From positions 5,406 to 69,405 of the forward strand of contig DCKG01000029.1 in the NCBI GenBank assembly GCA_002320605.1: a stretch of DNA of 64,000 bases, in the 5' to 3' direction. The notes below the pieces were generated by a model that saw nothing but the letters and a program-made list of their open reading frames with translations, was not told where the DNA came from and did no database searches. The position numbers were made by a program, and so were the translations under genes. Positions 35,630-43,536 of the stretch are shown piece after piece (within the stretch, counting starts at the first letter, position 1; each line of letters opens with the position of its first letter). The DNA comes from Bacteroidales bacterium UBA1680. Lineage in GTDB: Bacteria; Bacteroidota; Bacteroidia; Bacteroidales; UBA932.

Positions 35630-37667
35630 AAGCTTTCGTATTTTTTAAAGAAATGAATATGCCGACGTATAATGTCCGGTCGCGAGAAGCCGTTATGGCC
35701 GTTCCGTCGTCTTCATAGCGGAATATGTTCTTGCGTCCTAGAATGTTGTTCAAAGAAGCGTACAATATGATTTTGGGATTAATGAGCCATGTGAGAGAAC
35801 CATCGAGACTGTTGTAGCCGGGTGTCTTTCCTGCAAGGCATTCCCTGCCGCTGGCATAGGATTCCGTAATGCCGAAAATCAGTTTGCCATAGGGATATTT
35901 TGCCGAGAGGCGGAGATTGTGCTGCGAAGCGAAATCCGGAGTCCGGGCTTCCGCATAGTCGAGCCAGAGTCTCTCCGAGTCATTGAATGAATATGACGCA
36001 GTGACGGTGAGATTCTCCAGCAGAGAAGCATCCTGGATGAAAAAATCCACTCCTTTGCTCACGCCATGGCCGTCGCCCGTATATATTCCTTCAGACAACA
36101 GGGGAAGGCTAAGGTATTTCTTGTAGTACGGTTCTATGCGCAAGATTGTCTTCGGCGTATTGTACTGAAGGCTTAGTATTGCATGGTCGGCGACATTCTG
36201 TCCTATCTTCTTCTGGCTCCTGACGATGTAGTCGTCTTCGGCAGCTTGGCTGTATCTTCCATATGCCGCAGACATCTGGAATCGATTCCCTGGCACGAAG
36301 CTCAATGTTGCCCTGGGCATGAACTCCCAGCAGTGATTATATGTCAGTTGTTCAGCTCTGGCGGAAACGCTCAGGAAAAAATGAGTCATCACTCGCCATA
36401 AGACATCGGCATGGATCCCTGGCAGGCTGTAATCCAGTTCATAATGCTGGCTGCCATAGCTTTTGCGGCTGTCCCTGACGTAATTTTCTGCCCCTGCCGT
36501 GAATTTCAGTACGGATGAGAACCTTTTGCTTAGTTCGGCTTTCAGGTGCACCTCGTTGCGGAAATTGTGAAAATGGTCTCCGGAGACGATGGCGTCATCG
36601 ATGTTCTCCACGACTGAGGAATTGGCCATGCCGGCGAATAGCGTGAATGTCTCACTGAAATATTTCCTGTACGTCGCATTGGCGTACACGTTGTGTTCGA
36701 TGAGAGAAAGCCTCCTGTCATCTAACCTCTGCCCGACAGAAGTAAGGTCGTATCCGATGTATGTCTTGAATATGTCGGACCGTGAAAATTCGGCCTTGTA
36801 TTGCGCCTCTCCAGAGACTTTCCGGTATGGCCTGGTCCAGTCGAGCCTGTCGGGAAAAATCTCGTTGTAGAGGCCGAGGTCGGTGTATTCGGCATTGAAG
36901 GAAAGGCTGCTCTTGTCGAATGCCTTTGTCCCGCCGGCATTCCAGTTCAACAAGGAGGCGCTAACCCCAAGCTTGTCCCCGGGCGATACGTCTGTGGTCT
37001 CCATCGGCAGCACGGAAGACAATGCCTGTCCGTATTCTCCGTTGTATCCGCCGAGGGAAAAGCTCATCCCTTTGAAGAGGAACGGGGAAAAACGTCCGCG
37101 CGAGGCATTGTTCTCCGTGTTCGTGCCGTAAGGCACTAGGACGTGCATGCCATTGATGAAAGTCTGGCATTCTTCGCTGGAGCCGCCTCTGACGTACAGT
37201 TTTCCATCTTCACCTACTTTCTGTGTGCCGGGGAGCGTTTGCAGCGCCGCCACGAGATCTCCGCATGAGTTGCCGCTCAGCACTACATCCAGGGCATCCA
37301 TCGTCTTGAATTGATAGCTTTTCCCCATGCTGTAGGTACTTGCCGTGACTACGACATCGTCGATGGTGGCGGCTTGTTCGTGCAAGGTGATTCTTATTCC
37401 CCGAAGTTTATCCAGCTCGGATTTACGAGCATATTCTTCATATCCTAATAGCGAAGCGCATAATGTGACCACTCCGGTTTTCTTCGTCGTGAACGAGAAA
37501 TACCCCAGAGAATCGGTGATGCAGCCATCGACCGTGCCTAATACGTAGACATTCACGCCGATCAGCGGCTCTCTGCCATCCGTGACAGTGCCTGATATTT
37601 TGTTCTGGCAAAAGACATTTCCTGAAATTGTCAGGATGAACAATGATGCCAATAGAAATCTTTTCAT
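35610..37667 (-). CDS. TonB-dependent receptor with carboxypeptidase-regulatory-like domain
   Basis: A signal peptide (FLLASLFILTISGNVFC) precedes a beta-sandwich CarboxypepD_reg-like domain (ISGTVTDGREPLIGVNVYVL) and a TonB plug (VVALQTLPGTQKVGEDGKLYVRG is part of its pattern). A beta-barrel fills the rest. At 685 residues it is small and has no SusD partner, so a siderophore, vitamin or peptide importer is as likely as a glycan importer. It ends overlapping the TPR-like gene. Confidence 0.88.
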   Translation of the reverse strand: MKRFLLASLFILTISGNVFCQNKISGTVTDGREPLIGVNVYVLGTVDGCITDSLGYFSFTTKKTGVVTLCASLLGYEEYARKSELDKLRGIRITLHEQAATIDDVVVTASTYSMGKSYQFKTMDALDVVLSGNSCGDLVAALQTLPGTQKVGEDGKLYVRGGSSEECQTFINGMHVLVPYGTNTENNASRGRFSPFLFKGMSFSLGGYNGEYGQALSSVLPMETTDVSPGDKLGVSASLLNWNAGGTKAFDKSSLSFNAEYTDLGLYNEIFPDRLDWTRPYRKVSGEAQYKAEFSRSDIFKTYIGYDLTSVGQRLDDRRLSLIEHNVYANATYRKYFSETFTLFAGMANSSVVENIDDAIVSGDHFHNFRNEVHLKAELSKRFSSVLKFTAGAENYVRDSRKSYGSQHYELDYSLPGIHADVLWRVMTHFFLSVSARAEQLTYNHCWEFMPRATLSFVPGNRFQMSAAYGRYSQAAEDDYIVRSQKKIGQNVADHAILSLQYNTPKTILRIEPYYKKYLSLPLLSEGIYTGDGHGVSKGVDFFIQDASLLENLTVTASYSFNDSERLWLDYAEARTPDFASQHNLRLSAKYPYGKLIFGITESYASGRECLAGKTPGYNSLDGSLTWLINPKIILYASLNNILGRKNIFRYEDDGTAITASRDRTLYVGIFISLKNTKAYDISNF

Positions 37668-37797
37668 TTTCCATGCGTTTTTCCTTGAGCGAAGATGGAC
37701 AAGAAAAAACTGACGGCAAATTATTCGTGCCGTACAGCTAGGAAGACGGACAGAAAACGTTCGCCGCTGACGAATCGCTAAAGAAAAAGACGAGTGT

Positions 37798-38637
37798 CTA
37801 GGCTATGAAAGACCGGAGCTTTGGCACGTACGAGCGAGACACTGGGACAATGGCCATGTCATCGCCCATGGTCAGGAAATAACCGTTGGAGTTGCCTTTG
37901 GCCTTCGTTATGTTGTTCATGTTTACGATGAAAGAACGATGGGTCTGGAAAATGTTATCATAGTCCTTTAGCTCTTTCAAGACCGCAGCAAGGGTGGTGT
38001 GGACTTCTTCCCTCTGCATTTCCCCATTCTCGATGTAGTACACCGCGACATCGTTCTTCTGTGCCTCTATGTAGAGCAGGTCGTTGACGAAAATGGTCAG
38101 GTCGCTCCCTCTAAGACGGGTATCGCTGATCGTAATCTTAACATTTACTTGCTCTTCCGTCGTCTTTTCGAGCATGGAATCCAGACTGTCTCTGAGGTAC
38201 CGCTGGTATCTCAGGGTTACAGAGACTGAGGATATTATCGCCCCTATGATCAGCGTCCAATATATGAATTGAAATAATATCCCAGATGAGTCGGCTGAGA
38301 GAGGATAATGGAAAAGAAAGGATGCTAGAAAAAAGTTCGCTATGCCCATGCACAGGATCATGGCAAGAATATCCGTTATCTCGTGCCAAATCTTCCATTG
38401 GCGCACATGTTTATGCAACGGGATGGAAACGCAGAAATTGAATGCTATGCAGCACAGGAATGCCACAACGGCGAACAATGCCGACGCAAGTATCTTGTTC
38501 CCGGAATAATAGCTGAACCCGAACGGCTGAAGGAAATACAGTATCAGGAACACGATGCCGCAATAGAATGCGCAGTCGCCTATCCAGTGCTTGCTGTCAG
38601 GGAAGGGATACTTCTTTGAAAGAAAAGACTTCATCAT
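37798..38637 (-). CDS. Membrane-bound LytTR transcriptional regulator
   Basis: Four N-terminal membrane helices (residues 22-150) are joined to a C-terminal LytTR DNA-binding domain (LTIFVNDLLYIEAQKNDVAV; FQTHRSFIVNMNNITKAKGN; IVPVSRSYVPKLRSF). No receiver domain is present, so the membrane part may sense directly. Such one-component regulators are common in Bacteroidota. It is placed between ubiE and the TonB receptor on the same strand, which suggests that it controls the receptor and its TPR-like partner. Confidence 0.9.
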   Translation of the reverse strand: MMKSFLSKKYPFPDSKHWIGDCAFYCGIVFLILYFLQPFGFSYYSGNKILASALFAVVAFLCCIAFNFCVSIPLHKHVRQWKIWHEITDILAMILCMGIANFFLASFLFHYPLSADSSGILFQFIYWTLIIGAIISSVSVTLRYQRYLRDSLDSMLEKTTEEQVNVKITISDTRLRGSDLTIFVNDLLYIEAQKNDVAVYYIENGEMQREEVHTTLAAVLKELKDYDNIFQTHRSFIVNMNNITKAKGNSNGYFLTMGDDMAIVPVSRSYVPKLRSFIA

Positions 38638-38643
38638 ATTCGT

Positions 38644-39342
38644 TCATTTCTCGCCGACGTACATGCGGCATATTCCTGCAGAGAGAGCCCTGTGGCTGAC
38701 ATTCCTGAAGCCAGCCGCCGTCATCATATTCATGAATTCCGTCTTTTTGGGGAAATGCACCACCGATGCCGGAAGATAGTTGTAAGCAGCCTTGTCACCG
38801 GATATCCTCCCGCCTATGCGAGGCAGCAGATGCAGGAAATACAGGTTGAAGAGCCACTTCATGAATCTGTTCTCTGGCAGAGAGAGTTCCAGAAGCACCA
38901 GCCTGCCTCCTGGCCTCAGCACCCTAAGCATCTCTCGAAGCCCTTTGCCCTTGTCTTCGAAATTCCTTATGCCGAAGGCAATCGTGACTCTGTCGAACGT
39001 GCAATCTGGGAATCGCAAGTTTTCGCCGTCTCCGGTTTCGATGGTAATCTTATCGGAAAGGCTCAGGGAATCCACCTTCTCCCGCATTACGGCGAGCATG
39101 CCTTCGGAAATATCCGCTGCTGTGATGTGGCAGTCTTTGATTTTCTGTGCGATGGCGATGGAGAAGTCCCCGGTGCCGCAAGCCAAGTCTAATATTTCCA
39201 GGTGGCCGAGGCCGCCTGTTATGCGCTTTATCGCCTTCCGGCGCCAGGATTTGTCTATGTTCAGCGACATTATGTGGTTCAGAGCATCGTAGTCACCTGC
39301 GATGTGGTTGAACATTTCCTGGACCTTTTCTTTCTTCGGCAT
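38644..39342 (-). CDS. ubiE: Demethylmenaquinone methyltransferase
   Basis: This is a SAM-dependent C-methyltransferase acting on demethylmenaquinone. The Rossmann motif is ILDLACGTGDFSIAIA; the family blocks are MSLNIDKSWRRKAI, FDRVTIAFGIRNFEDK and LVLLELSLPENRF, with LIPRIG-like LLPRIGGRISGDKAAYNYLP. I start at 39342 (MPKKEKVQEMF): this matches family N-termini, has the context ACGAATATG, and is six bases after the menA stop. A longer frame from 39549 would lie inside menA and is unlikely. It acts directly after MenA. Confidence 0.93.
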   Translation of the reverse strand: MPKKEKVQEMFNHIAGDYDALNHIMSLNIDKSWRRKAIKRITGGLGHLEILDLACGTGDFSIAIAQKIKDCHITAADISEGMLAVMREKVDSLSLSDKITIETGDGENLRFPDCTFDRVTIAFGIRNFEDKGKGLREMLRVLRPGGRLVLLELSLPENRFMKWLFNLYFLHLLPRIGGRISGDKAAYNYLPASVVHFPKKTEFMNMMTAAGFRNVSHRALSAGICRMYVGEK

Positions 39343-39347
39343 ATTCG

Positions 39348-40244
39348 TTAAATTATCAATCCGATCCCGCAGAGGATGCTGAAAATAAAAGTGGACATCA
39401 CCAGAAGCGGCAGCATCTTGTCTAAAGCTCTGCCTTCCAGGCGGCTTACGCCGCTCAGGTGAATGAAGTATAGCGGCATGGTGAGCATGAACAGCCAATG
39501 CCATATTTTTTGAGGTAAGAGTGCCATGAAAATCACCATCGCCACCCATCCGAAACTGATGAGCAGGAAATGGTAAATCCTTGCCCTGCGCAGCCCCAGC
39601 TTCATTGCTACGGTCACTCTCTTAGGCGCATCGGTTTCCATGTCTCGCATGTTGTTGACATTCAGCACGCCGACGCTGAAGAAGCCTATGCTGGCGGCAG
39701 GGAGTAGGAGGCTGGCATCTAGCGAGTGTGCTATTACATAATAGGCGCCCATTACAGAGACAAGGCCAAAGAATATGAATACGAATATGTCGCCGAGGCC
39801 TTTGTACCCGTATGGCGATTTGCCTAAAGTATATTTCATTGCTGCGACTATGGCACAGGCACCAAGAATGAGCAGGCAGACAGGCTCCAGCTTCAGCAGG
39901 GTGCCGAAAGAGCAGAGGATCATGAATATGCCAAAGATCATGCATAGGAATGTGAAAGTGAGGATGAGCTTCCTCATGTCGGCTAAGCTCATCTCACCAC
40001 TGTTCAAGCCGTATTCAGGTCCAACTCTGTATTCATTGTCGTTGCCGCTCAGCACGTCACCAAGCTCGTTCGAGAGGTTCGACAGAATTTGAAGGCATAC
40101 TGTAGTTGCAAATAGGAATATGATTGTTCCCCAATTGAATAGCACCTTAGAGGCTGCTAAGAAAGAGCCTAAAATCACCCCTGAGAGCGAGAGGGGGAGA
40201 GTCCTCAATCGCATTGACCTCACGGCCGCTTTCAATTTCGCCAT
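39348..40244 (-). CDS. menA: 1,4-dihydroxy-2-naphthoate polyprenyltransferase
   Basis: It prenylates 1,4-dihydroxy-2-naphthoate, giving demethylmenaquinone. The UbiA-family aspartate motif is NLSNELGDVLSGNDN, and the second is NMRDMETDAPKRV, both visible. Eight or nine membrane helices follow. ATG 40244 gives 298 residues; ATG 40289 is also in frame. A minus-strand TAACTTTA box near 40265-40273 with TTTGC about 20 bases upstream favours 40244. It is divergent from the small-protein pair at 40330 and co-transcribed with ubiE. Confidence 0.92.
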   Translation of the reverse strand: MAKLKAAVRSMRLRTLPLSLSGVILGSFLAASKVLFNWGTIIFLFATTVCLQILSNLSNELGDVLSGNDNEYRVGPEYGLNSGEMSLADMRKLILTFTFLCMIFGIFMILCSFGTLLKLEPVCLLILGACAIVAAMKYTLGKSPYGYKGLGDIFVFIFFGLVSVMGAYYVIAHSLDASLLLPAASIGFFSVGVLNVNNMRDMETDAPKRVTVAMKLGLRRARIYHFLLISFGWVAMVIFMALLPQKIWHWLFMLTMPLYFIHLSGVSRLEGRALDKMLPLLVMSTFIFSILCGIGLII

Positions 40245-40329
40245 AGAATTTCGAACTAAATTTTGTGTAAAGTTATTTAAATTGCTCATATTTGCAAAGT
40301 GGAAATCAGGAGCAGACGAGAGAAACGTT

Positions 40330-40761
40330 ATGAAAAGCAATTCTGAGAATTCGGAAAATTTGTCCAAAATACTGATGTTGAGCGCATTCGCTGCTTTGGC
40401 CGTGGCTGCTATAGTGCTTCTGGCTAAAACAGGGAAAAAACTGAGGAATGATGCGGAGTCTCGCGGAACTGTTCCGGCAGACTCGGCGATGATGATGAAC
40501 CTTTCTGGCACCTACGATGTGAGCTATTCCAGCTACGATTCGTTGGATGCATCATCGGCGGAAATACTTCCGATAGATGGCAATGAATACGAACTCGTGA
40601 CCATCAGCAAATACGGTCCTAGGACATACACCCTGCAGGTAGCTGGGCCGACGCTTCGCTCCGATATCCTTGGCGAGGGCACGGTTGAATATAAGAAAAG
40701 CGTCGATAAGACAACTATAACATTCACGAAAGGAGGAGAGACATGCACTTTCACAAGATAG
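40330..40761 (+). CDS. Small membrane-anchored protein of unknown function
   Basis: A single N-terminal membrane anchor (LMLSAFAALAVAAIVLLAKTG) leads into a beta-rich domain of about 90 residues (LSGTYDVSYSSYDSLD; YTLQVAGPTLRSDILGEGTV). No family is recognised; the beta text resembles a lipocalin-like or DUF3244-like fold but I am not sure. The 3' end overlaps the next start by 19 bases. ATG 40330 opens a plausible anchor, whereas the longer frame from 40120 would be antisense to menA. Confidence 0.6.
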   Translation: MKSNSENSENLSKILMLSAFAALAVAAIVLLAKTGKKLRNDAESRGTVPADSAMMMNLSGTYDVSYSSYDSLDASSAEILPIDGNEYELVTISKYGPRTYTLQVAGPTLRSDILGEGTVEYKKSVDKTTITFTKGGETCTFTR

Positions 40762-41513
40762 CATCTTTTAGCGCAGCCTTGATCCTGATGCTCTCGGGCT
40801 GCTCGAATCATGGTTTCGTTTCACAGTCGGACTACGACGACTTGAAAAAGGAATATGACGAATTGAAAGAATCGCATGAGAAAACGCGCGACAATTACGT
40901 CAATCAGGCTAACGAGATGAACGAGATCCTGAATGAGCTCTCGGCCATCACGGGCAGGACTAATTCCCTGAAGCTGGATATCGAGAGCGGCACGGCTCAG
41001 ATAACCGAAGCAGATGAGATTCAGGGCAATATCGATGAAATAAAGAAGAAGCTGGACGATCTTGAAAAAATGGCCGCAAAGGACAAGGCAAACCAGAAAC
41101 TCATCAGTAGCCTGCGTAAGACCATCGAGGAGAAAGAAAGCGAGATTACTGAGTTGAAGCTGGAGATTCTTCAGAAGGACGAGACCATCAGGCAGCAGGG
41201 AAAGACCATTGAGGAGCAAGAAGGCACAATCGGCCAGCAGAAAGAGACGATCAGCCTGCAAGAGGAGCAGCTGCGCAAGAAAGTCGCCGAGCAAGCGAAG
41301 ATGCTGCTTGAAGCCGGCAAAGACTTCGAGGCTCTTGCGGATTCCTCTCCTGACGTGTCTTGGAAGAAAAACAAACGCAAAGTGGACGACTGGACTCTGG
41401 AGATGTACAATAAAGCTCTTACATATTATCTTAACGCCCGGGATGCAGGCGACGGCGAAGCCGCGCCACTGATTGAGGGCGTGAAAGAGAAAATCAAGAA
41501 TCTAGGGAAATAA
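40743..41513 (+). CDS. Coiled-coil lipoprotein of unknown function
   Basis: A lipobox (LILMLSGCSN) is followed by a long coiled coil (residues 28-205) with Glu/Lys heptads, rich in Gln around 155-185 (EEQEGTIGQQKETISLQEEQ). A short C-terminal helix-rich module (WTLEMYNKALTYYLNARDAGD) follows. It would extend from a membrane into the periplasm, as an envelope spacer or scaffold. It overlaps the previous gene by 19 bases, implying co-translation. Confidence 0.72.
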   Translation: MHFHKIASFSAALILMLSGCSNHGFVSQSDYDDLKKEYDELKESHEKTRDNYVNQANEMNEILNELSAITGRTNSLKLDIESGTAQITEADEIQGNIDEIKKKLDDLEKMAAKDKANQKLISSLRKTIEEKESEITELKLEILQKDETIRQQGKTIEEQEGTIGQQKETISLQEEQLRKKVAEQAKMLLEAGKDFEALADSSPDVSWKKNKRKVDDWTLEMYNKALTYYLNARDAGDGEAAPLIEGVKEKIKNLGK

Positions 41514-41517
41514 TGCG

Positions 41518-41604
41518 CGGAGGATACAGGATTCGAACCTGTGAGCCCCTTTCAGGACAACTTGTTTTCGGGACAAGCACCATAAACCGCTCGGACAATC
41601 CTCC
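41518..41604 (-). tRNA. tRNA-Ser (anticodon CGA)
   Basis: The 87-base minus-strand sequence has an acceptor stem of GGAGGAT paired with ATCCTCC, a T-arm GGTTCGAATCC region, a long variable arm typical of class II tRNA-Ser, and an anticodon stem CTTGT/ACAAG around the loop CCCGAAA, with anticodon CGA. CCA is not encoded. A -7-like box lies at 41633-41640. Confidence 0.95.
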
Positions 41605-41678
41605 AATGTTGTTCTTGTTCAGTTCAGCTGTGCAAAATTAGCAATTTTTCCCGTAATCTGAAATCTATCCGTTAAATC

Positions 41679-43532
41679 ATGAACATAAAAAAAATACTGG
41701 CTGTCTCTGCGGTCGCTGCGTTCAGCCTGCAAGCTTTTTCCCAAGGACAAGGCAATGTAATGGAGCCTCTGTCCGGTGGAAACGTGAAATTGAATGGCTA
41801 TTTCGACGATGACATCATCACCTGCATGGAAAACTGGAACAAAAAACTGATGCCTTACGATGACGTCATCGATTTCTTCCGCCATGGCAGGTCAAAGTTC
41901 GCCTTAGGAGAAATGCCAGGGAAGGCGATCAGGTCCAACGTGATGCTTTACAGGTACACTCATGACCCAGAGCTGAAGGATATTACAAAGAAAGCGGTGC
42001 ATGACTTGATCGGCACCATGAAAAGCAATGGGAGCATATCTTGCACGCCGGTGGATAAACAGCCTGGCGATAAGGACGGGGACATTTGGGAGAGAAAATA
42101 TGTCTTGCTCGGTCTTAGCCGCTATTATCTGGAAATAGAGCAGGATCCGGAAGTGCTGGATGCGATGGAGAAAGAGGCTTCAAGCGTAATCGACCAGGTG
42201 GGTCCCGGAAAGGCGGATATTACGGAACTTGGCTGGAGCGTCAATAACATCGAGTCGTCCTCCATCCTGGAACCTATGATGAGGTTGTATTTCATGACGG
42301 GAAAGCAGAAATATCTGGATTTTGCCAAGTACATCATAGACTCCGGCGGATGCAAAGGAAAGAATATCTTCGAGCAGGTCTATGACAACGTACCGATGTA
42401 CGAAGTGGGCGACCCTTACCCGAAAGCCTACGAGATGACTTCCATCTGGGAAGGCCTCGTAGAATATTACCGTGCCACCAAGGATGAGAAAATCTACAGA
42501 TGCCTGAAGAATTTTTTCAATAACGTGAAAGACAATGAGATAACGATTATAGGGAACGCCGGAGCCGACATCTGTTACCCTAAATGGAATGGAGAGGCTT
42601 GGAGCAATACTGCATTCGAGCAGTCTAATCCTGACATCAAGCGGATGATGGAGACTTGTGTCGGAGTGACGTGGATGAAGTACCTGACCCAGTACTTGAG
42701 GCTTACTGGAGACCCTGTGGCAGTGGACTTCATAGAGAAGTATGCCTACAACGGGCTTCTTGGAGCGATGAAACCGGGAGGGCAGGGGTTCAGTTACGTC
42801 AACCTGCTGAATGGATCGAAAGTGACGAACAGCGGCTGGGGCACCACGATAGGGGGGCAGCCGGTGACATGCTGCAACCTGAACGGCCCATTGGGGCTGG
42901 CATACATCCCTTACGTCGCCGTGATGCAGGGAGAATCTGGTCCGGTCGTGAATCTGTACAATGCTTTTGACGCTACGGCGAAGACTGCTAAAGGAGGCGA
43001 CGTGAAAATGAATATGGAGACGGATTTCCCAAGGAGCAATGGCGCTGTGCTGACCCTTGGCCTGAAAGAAAAAGAGAAATTCACTCTCAGCCTGAGGATT
43101 CCATCGTGGAGCAAGAATACTTATGTGGCAGTAAACGGCAGAAAAGTCTCGGCTAAGCCTGGTACATATTTGAATCTCTGCCGGCGATGGAGTTCGGGAG
43201 ACAAGATACAGATAATCTTCGACATGAATGCAGAGCTGATTCATGCACGGGAGGGCAGGAATCCCAAGGGTTCTGAATATGTCGCCGTTCAGTGGGGGCC
43301 TATAGTCCTTGCACGTGACGAGAACATCGATCCGGAATATGACCGCCCTGTCAGAATCATCGCCGATTCGGAAGGCAGGATTGCAGTGAGGCAAGTGACC
43401 CCGGAGCGTTCCGGCACCAGAATGGAGTTCGTGGTACCCGTAGAGGGAGGATCGATGCGCATGGTCGATTATTCTTCAGTGGACTGTTGGGGAGGCACTC
43501 ACGTCCAGACATGGATACCAATCGTAAAATGA
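41679..43532 (+). CDS. GH127/GH146-type beta-L-arabinofuranosidase
   Basis: The enzyme removes terminal beta-L-arabinofuranose, as in plant extensin or arabinan side chains. A signal peptide (ILAVSAVAAFSLQAFS) precedes an alpha/alpha barrel. The family's cysteine motif VTCCNLNGPLGLAY holds the nucleophile Cys at about 398-399. A Glu-Cys pair METCVGVTW (Glu325) lies upstream, matching the zinc/Cys site of HypBA1-like enzymes. The C-terminal beta domain is typical (WSKNTYVAVNGRKV). It ends four bases before an AspT-family transporter, so substrate and import may be linked. Confidence 0.88.
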   Translation: MNIKKILAVSAVAAFSLQAFSQGQGNVMEPLSGGNVKLNGYFDDDIITCMENWNKKLMPYDDVIDFFRHGRSKFALGEMPGKAIRSNVMLYRYTHDPELKDITKKAVHDLIGTMKSNGSISCTPVDKQPGDKDGDIWERKYVLLGLSRYYLEIEQDPEVLDAMEKEASSVIDQVGPGKADITELGWSVNNIESSSILEPMMRLYFMTGKQKYLDFAKYIIDSGGCKGKNIFEQVYDNVPMYEVGDPYPKAYEMTSIWEGLVEYYRATKDEKIYRCLKNFFNNVKDNEITIIGNAGADICYPKWNGEAWSNTAFEQSNPDIKRMMETCVGVTWMKYLTQYLRLTGDPVAVDFIEKYAYNGLLGAMKPGGQGFSYVNLLNGSKVTNSGWGTTIGGQPVTCCNLNGPLGLAYIPYVAVMQGESGPVVNLYNAFDATAKTAKGGDVKMNMETDFPRSNGAVLTLGLKEKEKFTLSLRIPSWSKNTYVAVNGRKVSAKPGTYLNLCRRWSSGDKIQIIFDMNAELIHAREGRNPKGSEYVAVQWGPIVLARDENIDPEYDRPVRIIADSEGRIAVRQVTPERSGTRMEFVVPVEGGSMRMVDYSSVDCWGGTHVQTWIPIVK

Positions 43533-43536
43533 GAAA

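Noticed and set aside
39342..39549. N-terminal extension of the UbiE frame
   Set aside because: It lies inside menA on the same strand and lacks conservation; the family N-terminus begins at 39342.
40120..40329. N-terminal extension of the small membrane protein
   Set aside because: It is antisense to menA and gives no signal peptide; ATG 40330 begins a clean membrane anchor.
42851..42856. G6 run inside the arabinofuranosidase gene as a phase-variation site
   Set aside because: Six bases is too short to be notable, and similar runs occur in metX (46491) and thrA (49304).
42180..43394. 404-codon minus-strand frame across the arabinofuranosidase
   Set aside because: It is antisense to a well-recognised GH127-type gene and has no family likeness.
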